DNA of 64,000 nucleotides. Origin: Micromonospora sp. LH3U1 (GTDB taxonomy: Bacteria; Actinomycetota; Actinomycetes; Mycobacteriales; Micromonosporaceae). The stretch spans positions 620,001 through 684,000 of the forward strand of contig NZ_CP116936.1 in the NCBI RefSeq assembly GCF_028475105.1, given 5' to 3'. The notes under the pieces are model-generated. The model was not told the origin of the DNA. It saw only the letters and a list, made by a program, of their open reading frames with translations, and did not search any database. This document shows positions 51,876 through 59,766 of this stretch, in pieces. The translations under genes and the position numbers were made by a program. Every line of letters starts with the position of its first letter. Positions within the stretch are counted from its first letter, which is position 1.

Positions 51876-52283
51876 TCAGCCTCTGGTCACGGCTGCGGTG
51901 ACCTCGACCTCCAGCACCGCGCCGTCGAGGAAGAGTCGGTTCACCTCGACAGTGGTGCTGGCGGGCCTGGTCTCCACGAAGTAGCGGTTGCGGACGGCCG
52001 CGTAGCCGGCCAGGTCGCCGAGGTCGGTCAGGAACGTCCGGACGTGCAGCACGTCGGCGAAGGTGGCGCCGTGCGCCGCGAGTAGCGCACCGATCAACTC
52101 GAAGATCCGCTCGGACTGCGCCCCCACGTCGCCGGGAGCGACCACCGCGCCAACGTCGTCCACCCCGACCTGACCGGAGAGCATCAGCAACGCACCACCG
52201 GGCAGGTCGAGGCGGGCGACGTGCGCGAACCGGTCGCCGAACGGGGCGGCGACGGTCGTCGGATTGTCCAGGGTCACGTTCAT
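51876..52283 (-). CDS. RidA/YjgF-family protein
   Basis: 135 residues, ATG with AGGAG upstream and an ATGA overlap with the preceding dehydrogenase gene. Opening 'MNVTLDNPTTVAAPFGDRFA', core 'LLMLSGQVGVDDVGAVVAPG', and closing 'VEVNRLFLDGAVLEVEVTAA' fit RidA. The key arginine is in 'DVLHVRTFLTDLGDLAGY' ; RidA usually has an arginine that binds the 2-imino acid carboxylate, and one is present nearby ('VRNRYF'). The family deaminates reactive enamines/imines. Coupled to the dehydrogenase, so it may clear its imine or enamine product. Confidence 0.9.
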   Translation of the reverse strand: MNVTLDNPTTVAAPFGDRFAHVARLDLPGGALLMLSGQVGVDDVGAVVAPGDVGAQSERIFELIGALLAAHGATFADVLHVRTFLTDLGDLAGYAAVRNRYFVETRPASTTVEVNRLFLDGAVLEVEVTAAVTRG

Positions 52284-53110
52284 TTTTGCTCCTTGTGCGC
52301 GGCAGGGTCAGTAAGGCGAGCGATGTCGTCGTGCGGACGGGGCGCCGCCGCCAACGCCGACGCGGCGGCGCGCAGCACGGGCGCCGGCGCGTCGCCCAGC
52401 ACGTCGAGGGCGAGCCGGGCGTCCTTGGCGGCCAGGGCGGCGGCGAACGCGGCGTCCGTGGCGGTCGCCCGGGCGACGGCACCGCCGAGCGGCCCGGTGC
52501 CGAGCGCCTCGACCGCCGTACGCCGGTCTACGCCGACGGCGTCCGCGACGGCGAGCGCGTCGGCGACCGCCGTGACCGCAGTGACCAGTGCGGTGTTGAG
52601 TACCAGCTTCAGCGCGGCGCCCCGGCCGGAGCCGCCGCAGCGGCGGACCGTGCCCAACGTCTCCAGCAGTGGGGTGACCCGCTCGACGGCCGATTCCTCC
52701 CCGCCGGCCAACACCACGAGCCGGCCCGTCTCGGCAGCGCCGGCACTGCCGGCGACCGGAGCGTCCACCAGCGGCACTCCCGCCGGCAGCAGCGCGGCCA
52801 ATTCCGCCACGGCCCGGGGACCGATGGTGGACATCTCGATCACGGGGGTGCCCGGCCGCAGCGCCAATGCCGCACCGGAGCCGATCAGCGTGTGCCGGAC
52901 AGCGGCCGCGTCGGTGAGCATGGTGATCACCACGTCGGCGTTTCGGACCGCCTCGGCCGGGCTGCCGGCGGCTCGCGCCCCGGCGTCGACGAGCGGTGCC
53001 GTCCGGACGGAAGTGCGGTTCCAGACGGTGAGCCGCTGCCCGGTCGACAGCAGCCGACGGCCGATCGCGGTGCCCATCGTGCCCGTGCCCAGCAGGGCGA
53101 TCTCGTTCAT
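52280..53110 (-). CDS. NAD(P)-dependent beta-hydroxyacid dehydrogenase / imine reductase-like
   Basis: 276 residues. Rossmann motif 'EIALLGTGTMGTAIGRRLLS' and 'VWNRTSVRTAPLVDAGA' (the NRT suggests NADPH), then 'VIEMSTIGPRAVAELAALL' and 'VDAPVAGSAGAAETGRL', the substrate loop, and 'GGSGRGAALKLVLNTALVT', where the lysine is the catalytic residue of 3-hydroxyisobutyrate dehydrogenases. Imine reductases share this fold. The adjacent coupled RidA makes imine chemistry worth considering. ATG 53110 chosen by the Rossmann start; divergent from the LysR gene at 53190. Confidence 0.87.
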   Translation of the reverse strand: MNEIALLGTGTMGTAIGRRLLSTGQRLTVWNRTSVRTAPLVDAGARAAGSPAEAVRNADVVITMLTDAAAVRHTLIGSGAALALRPGTPVIEMSTIGPRAVAELAALLPAGVPLVDAPVAGSAGAAETGRLVVLAGGEESAVERVTPLLETLGTVRRCGGSGRGAALKLVLNTALVTAVTAVADALAVADAVGVDRRTAVEALGTGPLGGAVARATATDAAFAAALAAKDARLALDVLGDAPAPVLRAAASALAAAPRPHDDIARLTDPAAHKEQK

Positions 53111-53189
53111 GTCGCTAACGCTAGGTGTCGGGAACCCATGCCACCAACGACTGTTACGCATCGCTGCCATGCTGCGAGAACATGGCACC

Positions 53190-54083
53190 ATGCAGCTGAA
53201 CGCGCTTCAGGTCTTCCGTGCCGTCGCCGAGCACGGCTCCATCACGGCTGCGGCCCGCAGCCTGCGCTACACGCAGTCGGCGGTGTCCCGACAGATCGCC
53301 GCGCTGGAAGCCGAGACCGGGTCGCCGTTGCTGGACCGCCTGCCGCGCGGTGTCGCCCTGACCGAGCAGGGTCGTTGCCTGCTCGGTCACGCCGAGGCTG
53401 TGCTCGACCGGCTGGACACCGCCCGACGGGACCTGGCGGCGCTGCGTGACCTGTCCACCGGCCGGTTGCGGGTCGGCGCGTTCCCCACAGCGGTCGCCGC
53501 GCTCGTGCCACGCGCTCTGGCCAGCTTCAAGTCCGACCATCCCGAGGTGGCCCTGTCACTGGTCGAAGGGCTCACGCCGAGGCTGCTGGAACGCCTGGTC
53601 GACGGCGACGCCGACGTCGCCGTGGTGAGCGCCGCGTCCGATCAGCCGCTCGACGGCGACCACTTCGACCTGCACCACCTTGTCGACGAGGCGCTGCTGG
53701 TGGCCGTTCCCCGGACGCATCGGCTCGCCCACCGGCGGACGATCCGCCTGCGCGACCTGGCCGACGAGTCGTTCATCGCCGGCTCGGCGACCGCCGAGGA
53801 GACCCTGCTGCGAGCGACCCTACCGGCGGGTTTCCGGCCGCGGATCGACATCGTCGCGGCGGAATGGACCGGCAAGCTGGGCTGTGTCGCGGCCGGCCTG
53901 GGTGTCGCGCTGGTGCCGGCGCTGGCCGTACGCGCCGCTCCGCCCGACCTGACCCTGCTCCGCCTGCATCCCGACGACGCCTCCGTCCGGCGGATCTTCG
54001 CGGTCACCGTCGCCGGTCGGAGCCAACCTCCGGCGGTGCGGCGGTTCCTCGCCCACCTGGACCGGGCGGCGGAGCTGGTCTGA
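53190..54083 (+). CDS. LysR-family transcriptional regulator
   Basis: 297 residues. The HTH (about 1-62) reads 'MQLNALQVFRAVAEHGSITA' followed by 'SLRYTQSAVSRQIAALEAET'. The effector domain (about 90-295) has 'GRLRVGAFPTAVAALVPRAL' and 'GCVAAGLGVALVPALAV'. It is divergent from the dehydrogenase/RidA pair across 79 bases, the classic LysR layout, so it probably activates them in response to a substrate. An in-frame ATG at 53169 is also possible; 53190 matches the usual LysR beginning. Confidence 0.93.
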   Translation: MQLNALQVFRAVAEHGSITAAARSLRYTQSAVSRQIAALEAETGSPLLDRLPRGVALTEQGRCLLGHAEAVLDRLDTARRDLAALRDLSTGRLRVGAFPTAVAALVPRALASFKSDHPEVALSLVEGLTPRLLERLVDGDADVAVVSAASDQPLDGDHFDLHHLVDEALLVAVPRTHRLAHRRTIRLRDLADESFIAGSATAEETLLRATLPAGFRPRIDIVAAEWTGKLGCVAAGLGVALVPALAVRAAPPDLTLLRLHPDDASVRRIFAVTVAGRSQPPAVRRFLAHLDRAAELV

Positions 54084-54655
54084 GCCTGGCGATGACGCGA
54101 ACGCCGTGCGGCGGTCTGCCCGCCGGCCTCAACCCTGGGGATGTGCTCGTAGCGCCTGCGCATGGTCTCGGTGGCGGCCGGGCCGGCGGCGAAGACGAAG
54201 TCGGCGTCGTCGAGCGGGCGTCCGGTGCTGCGATCCACGATCACCGGGTCGGCCTCCACGCCGGTGGTCCGGTCGACCAGCGCTGGTGTTCGCCGAGACC
54301 CGCAGCCGAGCGGGCAAGGTGGTGCTGGCGCCCTGACCTCCGAGCACGCTTCCGACAGGCCCGGCTGACGGTGCACGTGCAGCCGCACACCGCGAGGGCG
54401 TACGGTGGACATGTCGCCCGGGACCCCGGTGGCCGCCAGACGCCGTCGCCAACCACCCCATCCGGGGCGTAACCGATCGTCATCCCCATCGCTGCGACGT
54501 GCTGGTCGTGCTGTTTGATCGCCGACCACGTCCCGGCTGTCGGATTCGCCGTTTCAGCGCGGCCGGGATGGCTGATGGTCCGGATGTGACCTGCGCGTTC
54601 ACGCCGCTGTTCGTGCGAATGATCGTTCTGAACGCCTTAACCAGGGGAGCACCAG
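54084..54655. other. 572-base gap with a possible gene remnant
   Basis: No complete gene is convincing here. On the minus strand, 54124-54300 reads with good codon bias as 'PALVDRTTGVEADPVIVDRS', then 'GRPLDDADFVFAAGPAATE' and 'TMRRRYEHIPRVEAG', but no ribosome site, start or stop fits, and the frame runs into the LysR gene. It is probably the decayed end of a lost gene. The rest of the gap must hold the promoter of the operon beginning at 54656. I see no clear hairpin. Confidence 0.45.
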
Positions 54656-54847
54656 ATGAGGATCGCCAGGCACAGGATCGTCTCCGCACTTCGCGATCGG
54701 GGCCAGCAGGCCCGGGCCGACTGGGTCGAGCGCGAGCTGCCGGAGCGGGTGGACCCGGCGAAGCACACCGGGCTGCTCGCCACCCTGCACCTCGACCCAG
54801 CTGACCTCGCCGACCCAGCTGACCTCGCCGACGCGCCATCTCCGTGA
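54656..54847 (+). CDS. 63-residue hypothetical protein leading the glycan operon
   Basis: ATG preceded by AGGGGAG at an ideal distance. The protein 'MRIARHRIVSALRDRGQQAR' followed by 'ADWVERELPERVDPAKHTGL' is a probable helical domain; the tail reads 'DPADLADPADLADAPSP', coded by an 18-base tandem repeat. No signal or membrane span. It overlaps the GT4 gene by 4 bases (GTGA) and is therefore translationally coupled to it. Function unknown; it could regulate or scaffold the glycosyltransferase. Confidence 0.8.
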   Translation: MRIARHRIVSALRDRGQQARADWVERELPERVDPAKHTGLLATLHLDPADLADPADLADAPSP

Positions 54848-55848
54848 GGGTGGCGCTGCTCGGACCGGTCGCCTGGCGTACGCCCCCGCACCACTACGGC
54901 CCGTGGGAGCAGGTGACCGGCCTGCTCGCGGAGGGGCTGGCCAGCCGTGGCGTCGACGTGACGCTCTTCGCGACACTGGATTCCGTGACCTCCGCCCAGC
55001 TCGACGGAGTCTGCCCACGGGGGTACGCGGACGATCCGGACATGGACGGTCGGGTGTGGGAGGCGATGCACGTCTCCCACGCGATGGCCCGCTCGGCGCA
55101 GTTCGACCTGGTGCACAGCCACCTCGACTGGCTGCCACTGGCGTTCGCGGAGCACTGTGACGCTCCGCTGCTGACCACAGTGCACGGCTTTTCCGGCGCG
55201 GGGATCCTGCCCGCCTACGCCCGAGCCCGCTCGTCGTACGTGTCGATCTCCGACGCCGACCGGGCACCTGAGCTCGACTACGTCGCCACGGTTTACCACG
55301 GCGTCGATCTCAACGGGTTGCCGTTCAGCAGTGACGCCGGCCCTGGGCTGGCCGCCTTCGGCCGGATCCACCCCGACAAGGGCACCCACACCGCGATCGA
55401 GATCGCCCGCCGCGCCGGCCGACCCCTGACCATCTGCGGGATCGTGCAGGACGAGCGGTACTTCGCCGAACAGGTGGCCCCCCACATCGACGGCGACCAG
55501 GTCGTCTTCCTCGGGTCGGTGGGTCCCCGACGGCGCGCGGAGGTGCTGGGCGGCAGCACCGCGCTGCTGCACCCGATCGCCTTCGACGAGCCGTTCGGAC
55601 TGTCGGTGGTGGAATCGATGGTCTGCGGCACTCCGGTCGTCGCCTACAAGCGGGGGTCCATGCCGGAGGTCGTCGACGACGGGGTGACGGGCTTCCTGGT
55701 CAACACCGTCGATCAGGCCGTCGACGCGGTCACCCGGGTAGCCGGCCTCGATCGGGCCGGGTGTCGGGCGCGGGCTCGGCAGCGCTTCAGCGCGGACCGG
55801 ATGGTCACCGACTATCTCGCCGTCTACGAGCAGCTCGTCCGCAACTGA
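54844..55848 (+). CDS. GT4-family glycosyltransferase
   Basis: 334 residues from GTG. GT-B fold: 'RVALLGPVAWRTPPHHYGPW' with the Gly-rich entry loop, 'FDLVHSHLDWLPLAF', 'LLTTVHGFSGAG', and the C-terminal nucleotide-sugar site 'HPIAFDEPFGLSVVESMVCG' followed by 'TPVVAYKRGSMPEVVDDG', with the E-x7-E pattern of retaining GT4 enzymes. The acceptor and donor are unknown; GDP-mannose or UDP-sugar are both possible. Second gene of the five-gene operon; a hairpin separates it from the next glycosyltransferase. Confidence 0.92.
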   Translation: MRVALLGPVAWRTPPHHYGPWEQVTGLLAEGLASRGVDVTLFATLDSVTSAQLDGVCPRGYADDPDMDGRVWEAMHVSHAMARSAQFDLVHSHLDWLPLAFAEHCDAPLLTTVHGFSGAGILPAYARARSSYVSISDADRAPELDYVATVYHGVDLNGLPFSSDAGPGLAAFGRIHPDKGTHTAIEIARRAGRPLTICGIVQDERYFAEQVAPHIDGDQVVFLGSVGPRRRAEVLGGSTALLHPIAFDEPFGLSVVESMVCGTPVVAYKRGSMPEVVDDGVTGFLVNTVDQAVDAVTRVAGLDRAGCRARARQRFSADRMVTDYLAVYEQLVRN

Positions 55849-55871
55849 CTCAACCACCCCGAACTCCGTTC

Positions 55872-55896
55872 CGCCGGTCACACACGCTGACCGGCG
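55872..55896 (+). terminator. Hairpin between the two glycosyltransferase genes
   Basis: Nine-base perfect arms CGCCGGTCA (55872-55880) and TGACCGGCG (55888-55896) around a 7-base loop, 24 bases after the first GT4 stop and 70 bases before the second GT4 start. It may attenuate transcription between the two halves of the operon. Confidence 0.5.
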
Positions 55897-55965
55897 TGCG
55901 CCGTCCCCGCGTGAGGCTTCGCCCCGTACCCAGGTGGTGGCCGACAACCGGAAGGCCCGACGTTC

Positions 55966-57102
55966 ATGCTCAGCTACGGATTCCTCAGCACCCACCCACC
56001 GACCCGGTGTGGGCTGGCCACGTTCAACGCCGCCCTCGCCGCCCAGATGACCGCCGACGGCGCCCGCGGTGGCATCGTCCGGGTCACCGACCACGGCGAC
56101 GACCAGCGACCCGGACCCGGGGTCGTGCACACGTGGTCGGCGCGTAACCCATCCGGCTGGCGGGACGCGGCCGCTGCCCTGAACGCCTTCGACGTGGCGA
56201 TCGTCCAGCACGAGTACGGCATCTACCCCGGCACCGACGGCGAGGAGGTCCTGCCGTTGCTGCGGCGGCTCAGCGTGCCGAGCATCGTGGTTCTGCACAC
56301 CGTGCTCAGCCAGCCCTCGGCCCGGCAGAAATCCCTGTTGGAGCAGATCGTGGCCACTGCCGGGGCGGTCGTCACGATGACCGACACGGCCCGCGACCGG
56401 CTGCTCGTCGGGTACGCCGTGCCAGCGGGCAAGGTGACGGTCATCCCGCACGGCGCCGCCGAGCTCGCCGGTGTGCCCGTCGACCGGCGTACCCGCCCGC
56501 ACCTGCTGACCTGGGGGCTGCTCGGGCCGGGCAAGGGCATCGAGTGGTCGTTGCGGGCCCTCGCGCGGTTGCAGGATCTCGAACCGACTCCGACCTACAC
56601 GGTGGCGGGGCGCACCCACCCGAAGGTGATCGAGCACCACGGTGAGGCGTACCGGGCGGGGCTGCACCAGCTCGGCGCCCAGTTGGGCGTCGCGCACGCC
56701 GTCGACTACCAGGATGTCTACCACGACCAGGAGGCACTGGGCCGGTTGATCCGCTCCGCCGACGTGGTCGTCCTGCCCTACGACTCCCGCGAACAGGTCA
56801 CCTCCGGCGTACTCATCGAAGCGGTGGCCGCCGGGGTGCCCGTCGTGGCGACGGCGTTCCCGCATGCCGTCGAGTTGCTGACCGGTGGGCCGGGTCTTGT
56901 CGTACCCCACCAGAATCCGGTGGCACTGGCCAAGGCGATCCGGCGGGTCCTGACCGAACCGGGCCTGGCCGCCCGGTTGGCCGGCCGGGTTCGCCCGCTG
57001 GCCCCGCACCTGCGCTGGCCTGCGGTGGCAGCCCGCTACGGTGCCCTCGCCGTAGAGCTCACTGACGCCCGCTCGCCCGCCGTCAGTGCCGTGCCGGCGT
57101 GA
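55966..57102 (+). CDS. GT4-family glycosyltransferase
   Basis: 378 residues, ATG. Opens 'MLSYGFLSTHPPTRCGLATF', a pattern (STxPPxxCGLATF) seen in GT4 enzymes of GH130-linked clusters. Further, 'VAIVQHEYGIYPGTDGEEVL', 'GAVVTMTDTARDRLL', 'TWGLLGPGKGIEWSLRALA', and the donor site 'VVLPYDSREQVTSGVLIEAV'. A retaining GT-B enzyme. The end overlaps the toroid gene by 4 bases. Donor and acceptor are unknown. Confidence 0.92.
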   Translation: MLSYGFLSTHPPTRCGLATFNAALAAQMTADGARGGIVRVTDHGDDQRPGPGVVHTWSARNPSGWRDAAAALNAFDVAIVQHEYGIYPGTDGEEVLPLLRRLSVPSIVVLHTVLSQPSARQKSLLEQIVATAGAVVTMTDTARDRLLVGYAVPAGKVTVIPHGAAELAGVPVDRRTRPHLLTWGLLGPGKGIEWSLRALARLQDLEPTPTYTVAGRTHPKVIEHHGEAYRAGLHQLGAQLGVAHAVDYQDVYHDQEALGRLIRSADVVVLPYDSREQVTSGVLIEAVAAGVPVVATAFPHAVELLTGGPGLVVPHQNPVALAKAIRRVLTEPGLAARLAGRVRPLAPHLRWPAVAARYGALAVELTDARSPAVSAVPA

Positions 57103-58151
57103 CGGCGACCACCGATCGCCCCTGGACATCGACGGGTGGGCGCTGGGTGACCGCACCTGCGCCGAGCTTCGCGCATCTGGCTCGGCTGAGCGACGACACC
57201 GGTCTGTTCGAGCACGCCCGGCACGCGATCGTCCGCCGCGAGCACGGCTACTGCACCGACGACGTGGCCCGTGGCCTGGTGGTCGTCAGCCGTGAGCCGG
57301 AGCCGAGCGAGGAGTTGCTCCGGCTCGCGGAGTGCTACCTGGCGTTCCTGACCCACGCGCAGGACTCCAGCGGCGCCTTTCACAACCGACTCGGGCACGA
57401 CCGGCGCTGGGCCGACGAACCAGGGCTCGGCGACTGGTGGGGCCGGGCGCTGTGGGGCCTGGGCACGGCCGTCGCCCGCAGCCCCGCATCCTGGGTACGC
57501 GAGGAGGCGCTGGTCGCGTTCAGCCGGGGTGCCACCCGACGCGCCAAGGCGCCGCACACGATGGCCTTCGCCGGTCTGGGTGCGGCCGAGGTGCTCCGCC
57601 GGCACCCGGGCCACGTCGCCGCCGCGTCCCTGCTGGCGGACGCGGCCAGCACGGTCGGCCGAGCCGGGTCCGACCCGCGGTGGCCGTGGCCACGGCAGGA
57701 GCTGACCTACGCGAACGCGGCCCTCGCCGAGGTGGTCATCGCGGCCAGCCAGCTTCGCGAGGGTGGCCCACCTCTCGACGACGGTCTGCGAATGTTGGCC
57801 TGGCTGCGCACTGTCCAGCTCCGCGACGGGCGGCTGTCGGTCGTACCCGCCGGTGGGTGGCGGCACGGCGCCGTACGACTGCACCACGACCAGCAGCCGA
57901 TCGAGGTCGCCGCCCTCGCCGATGCCTGCGCCACGGCGTCCATGGTCACCGGGGACCCCCAGTGGGACACCGGGGTGCGGCAGGCGGTCGGGTGGTTCCT
58001 CGGCGACAACGACCTTGGCATGGTGATGTGGGATCCGGCGACCGGCGGCGGCTACGACGGGCTGACCGCGCACGGGCCCAACCTCAACCAGGGTGCCGAA
58101 TCCACCATCGCGCTCATCTCCACCCTGCAGCACGCCCGGCGGTGGTCGTGA
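57099..58151 (+). CDS. Alpha/alpha-toroid glycosidase-like protein
   Basis: 350 residues starting GTG overlapping the GT4 stop. Repeated helical hairpins with 'HGYCTDDVARGLVVVSREPE', 'HNRLGHDRRWADEPGLGDWW', 'AKAPHTMAFAGLGAAEVLRR' and 'HHDQQPIEVAALADACATAS' fit a six-hairpin (alpha/alpha)6 barrel of the glycoside hydrolase/epimerase kind; acidic residues near WADEPGLGDWW and DQQPIE could be catalytic or sugar-binding. The specific family is uncertain. No signal peptide, so it is cytoplasmic. It is followed, with a 4-base overlap, by the GH130 gene, so the product is presumably processed in the same route. Confidence 0.75.
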   Translation: MTATTDRPWTSTGGRWVTAPAPSFAHLARLSDDTGLFEHARHAIVRREHGYCTDDVARGLVVVSREPEPSEELLRLAECYLAFLTHAQDSSGAFHNRLGHDRRWADEPGLGDWWGRALWGLGTAVARSPASWVREEALVAFSRGATRRAKAPHTMAFAGLGAAEVLRRHPGHVAAASLLADAASTVGRAGSDPRWPWPRQELTYANAALAEVVIAASQLREGGPPLDDGLRMLAWLRTVQLRDGRLSVVPAGGWRHGAVRLHHDQQPIEVAALADACATASMVTGDPQWDTGVRQAVGWFLGDNDLGMVMWDPATGGGYDGLTAHGPNLNQGAESTIALISTLQHARRWS

Positions 58152-59626
58152 CCCCGAGTCTGGCCGTCCGGCAGGACGTCACCCTCACACCGGATCCACG
58201 TCGGGTCATCATCAAGCTCTTCGTTCCGGGTGAGGACGCCGCGGTGGTACGCACCCGCGCGCAGGCCCTCATCGACCGGGTCGCGCACCTCGACGACGAG
58301 GAGACCGGCCGGCTGCTGCGGGACACCTTCGACCGCTTCGGCGCCCGGCACCGCGACCTGGCCGGCACGTTCCACCACCACTACGACCTCGTCCGGCACC
58401 GGGCCGCCCGCGCCCGGGATCTCTCGCCGACCAGCCGACTGCTGGTCGGCGCCTACTTCAGCCACGAGTACGCCGTCGAGGCCGCCGCCCTCTGCAACCC
58501 GTCGATGGTGGCCCACCCGGACCAGACCGATCTGGGTGCCGGGCAACTGCGCGTCGCGGTCAGCCTGCGCCAGGTCGGCGAGGGCCACGTGTCGTCCATC
58601 GGGTTCGCCACCGCGGTCCTCGGACCCGGCAGGCAACTCACTCTCGCCGACCGGCCCGGCCCGTTGGCCGTCGGGCAGCGGACGGGCGTACGGCACCGCC
58701 GGGACCTGCTCGTTGCCGGCCTGGCCGAGGAGGACTGCGACAACGAGGTCGCCGCCACCGTGCTGGACGCCCTGCCCGAGTGGTACGACGAGGCCACCTT
58801 CGAGCGGGTGCTCGGCAACCTGCCGCCCGATCTGCTCTCCCGCAGCACCGGGTTGGGCACCCTCGAACAACTGCGTCGCACCAACGCCGGTAGCTACGCC
58901 ACGGCCTTTCCCGCCGACACGGCTCTGCACCAACGGGTGCTCTGGCCGGCCACCCCGGCGGAGAGCAACGGCATGGAGGACGCGCGCTTCGTCCGGTTCG
59001 TCGATGAGTCCGGGCCGGTGTACCGGGCCACCTACACCGCCTACGACGGTCGGAGCATCGCCACCCGTGCGCTGGTCAGCACCGACCTGCGCCGCTTCGA
59101 GATGACCCCGATGCGCGGGCCGGGTGCTCGCAACAAGGGGATCGCGCTGTTTCCGCGTACCGTCGGCGGCCGGCACCTGGCGCTGTGCCGCGCCGACGGC
59201 GAGACAATTGGCCTGACCGCCCTGGACGGCGAGAACCGCTGGCAGGCCCCGACCCCGTTGCACGCCCCGCGGGACAGCTGGGAGTTGATCCAGGTCGGCA
59301 ACTGCGGATCTCCCATCGAAACCGACGTCGGCTGGCTGGTACTCACCCACGGCGTCGGGCCGATGCGCCGTTACGCGATCGGCGCGCTCCTGCTCGACCT
59401 GTACAGACCGGAGCGGGTCGTCGCGCACCTGCCCGGTGTGCTCCTGGCACCCGATGAGAACGACCGGGACGGGTACGTACCCAACGTCGTCTACTCCTGC
59501 GGGGCGCTCATCCACGACGGTGAGCTGTGGTTGCCGTACGGGGCGAGTGACGCCCGGGTGGGTTTCGCGACCGTGCCGGTGCCCGCTCTCCTCAACGCGA
59601 TGGTGGAAGGCCCCACCGCCGGGTGA
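58148..59626 (+). CDS. GH130-family mannoside phosphorylase/hydrolase-like protein
   Basis: 492 residues from GTG (GTGA overlap), longer than the roughly 300-350 of minimal GH130 phosphorylases, with a 220-residue helical N-terminus. Five-bladed propeller motifs: 'ESNGMEDARFVRF', where Asp278 is the expected catalytic residue (the usual text is EDPR), 'GARNKGIALFPRTVGG', 'GNCGSPIETDVGWLVLTHGV' and 'ENDRDGYVPNVVYSCG'. The family phosphorolyses or hydrolyses beta-mannosides, including beta-1,2-mannan. The phosphate-binding residues look partly kept (Arg/Lys in ARNKG, His in LTHG), so a phosphorylase is slightly favoured. Last gene of the operon. Confidence 0.87.
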   Translation: MTPSLAVRQDVTLTPDPRRVIIKLFVPGEDAAVVRTRAQALIDRVAHLDDEETGRLLRDTFDRFGARHRDLAGTFHHHYDLVRHRAARARDLSPTSRLLVGAYFSHEYAVEAAALCNPSMVAHPDQTDLGAGQLRVAVSLRQVGEGHVSSIGFATAVLGPGRQLTLADRPGPLAVGQRTGVRHRRDLLVAGLAEEDCDNEVAATVLDALPEWYDEATFERVLGNLPPDLLSRSTGLGTLEQLRRTNAGSYATAFPADTALHQRVLWPATPAESNGMEDARFVRFVDESGPVYRATYTAYDGRSIATRALVSTDLRRFEMTPMRGPGARNKGIALFPRTVGGRHLALCRADGETIGLTALDGENRWQAPTPLHAPRDSWELIQVGNCGSPIETDVGWLVLTHGVGPMRRYAIGALLLDLYRPERVVAHLPGVLLAPDENDRDGYVPNVVYSCGALIHDGELWLPYGASDARVGFATVPVPALLNAMVEGPTAG

Positions 59627-59701
59627 CCGGGGTGGGTGAGCGCGTGTCCGACAGTGGTGCCGGGTGGGAGGGCGTACTCGGCACGTGAGGATCGCGGCGG
59701 G

Positions 59702-59732
59702 GCACGGTAGCCTCGGGCTCGCCCTACCGTGC
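59702..59732. terminator. Hairpin downstream of the GH130 gene
   Basis: Nine-base perfect arms GCACGGTAG (59702-59710) and CTACCGTGC (59724-59732) around 13 bases. It lies in the 140-base gap between the GH130 operon and the phosphatase gene (59767), so it may end the operon or act in the phosphatase promoter. Confidence 0.45.
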
Positions 59733-59766
59733 TCCTACGATCGGGGAGGACAGGGGGAGGTGCAGC

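Noticed and set aside
54499..54804. A 101-codon plus-strand open frame overlapping the 63-residue gene
   Set aside because: No ribosome site and no coding-like text; the overlapping 63-residue frame has an excellent ribosome site and couples to the next gene.
54637..57156. An 839-codon minus-strand open frame opposite the glycosyltransferase genes
   Set aside because: It lies antisense to two clear GT4 genes, has low-complexity composition and no ribosome site; a shadow of wobble GC bias.
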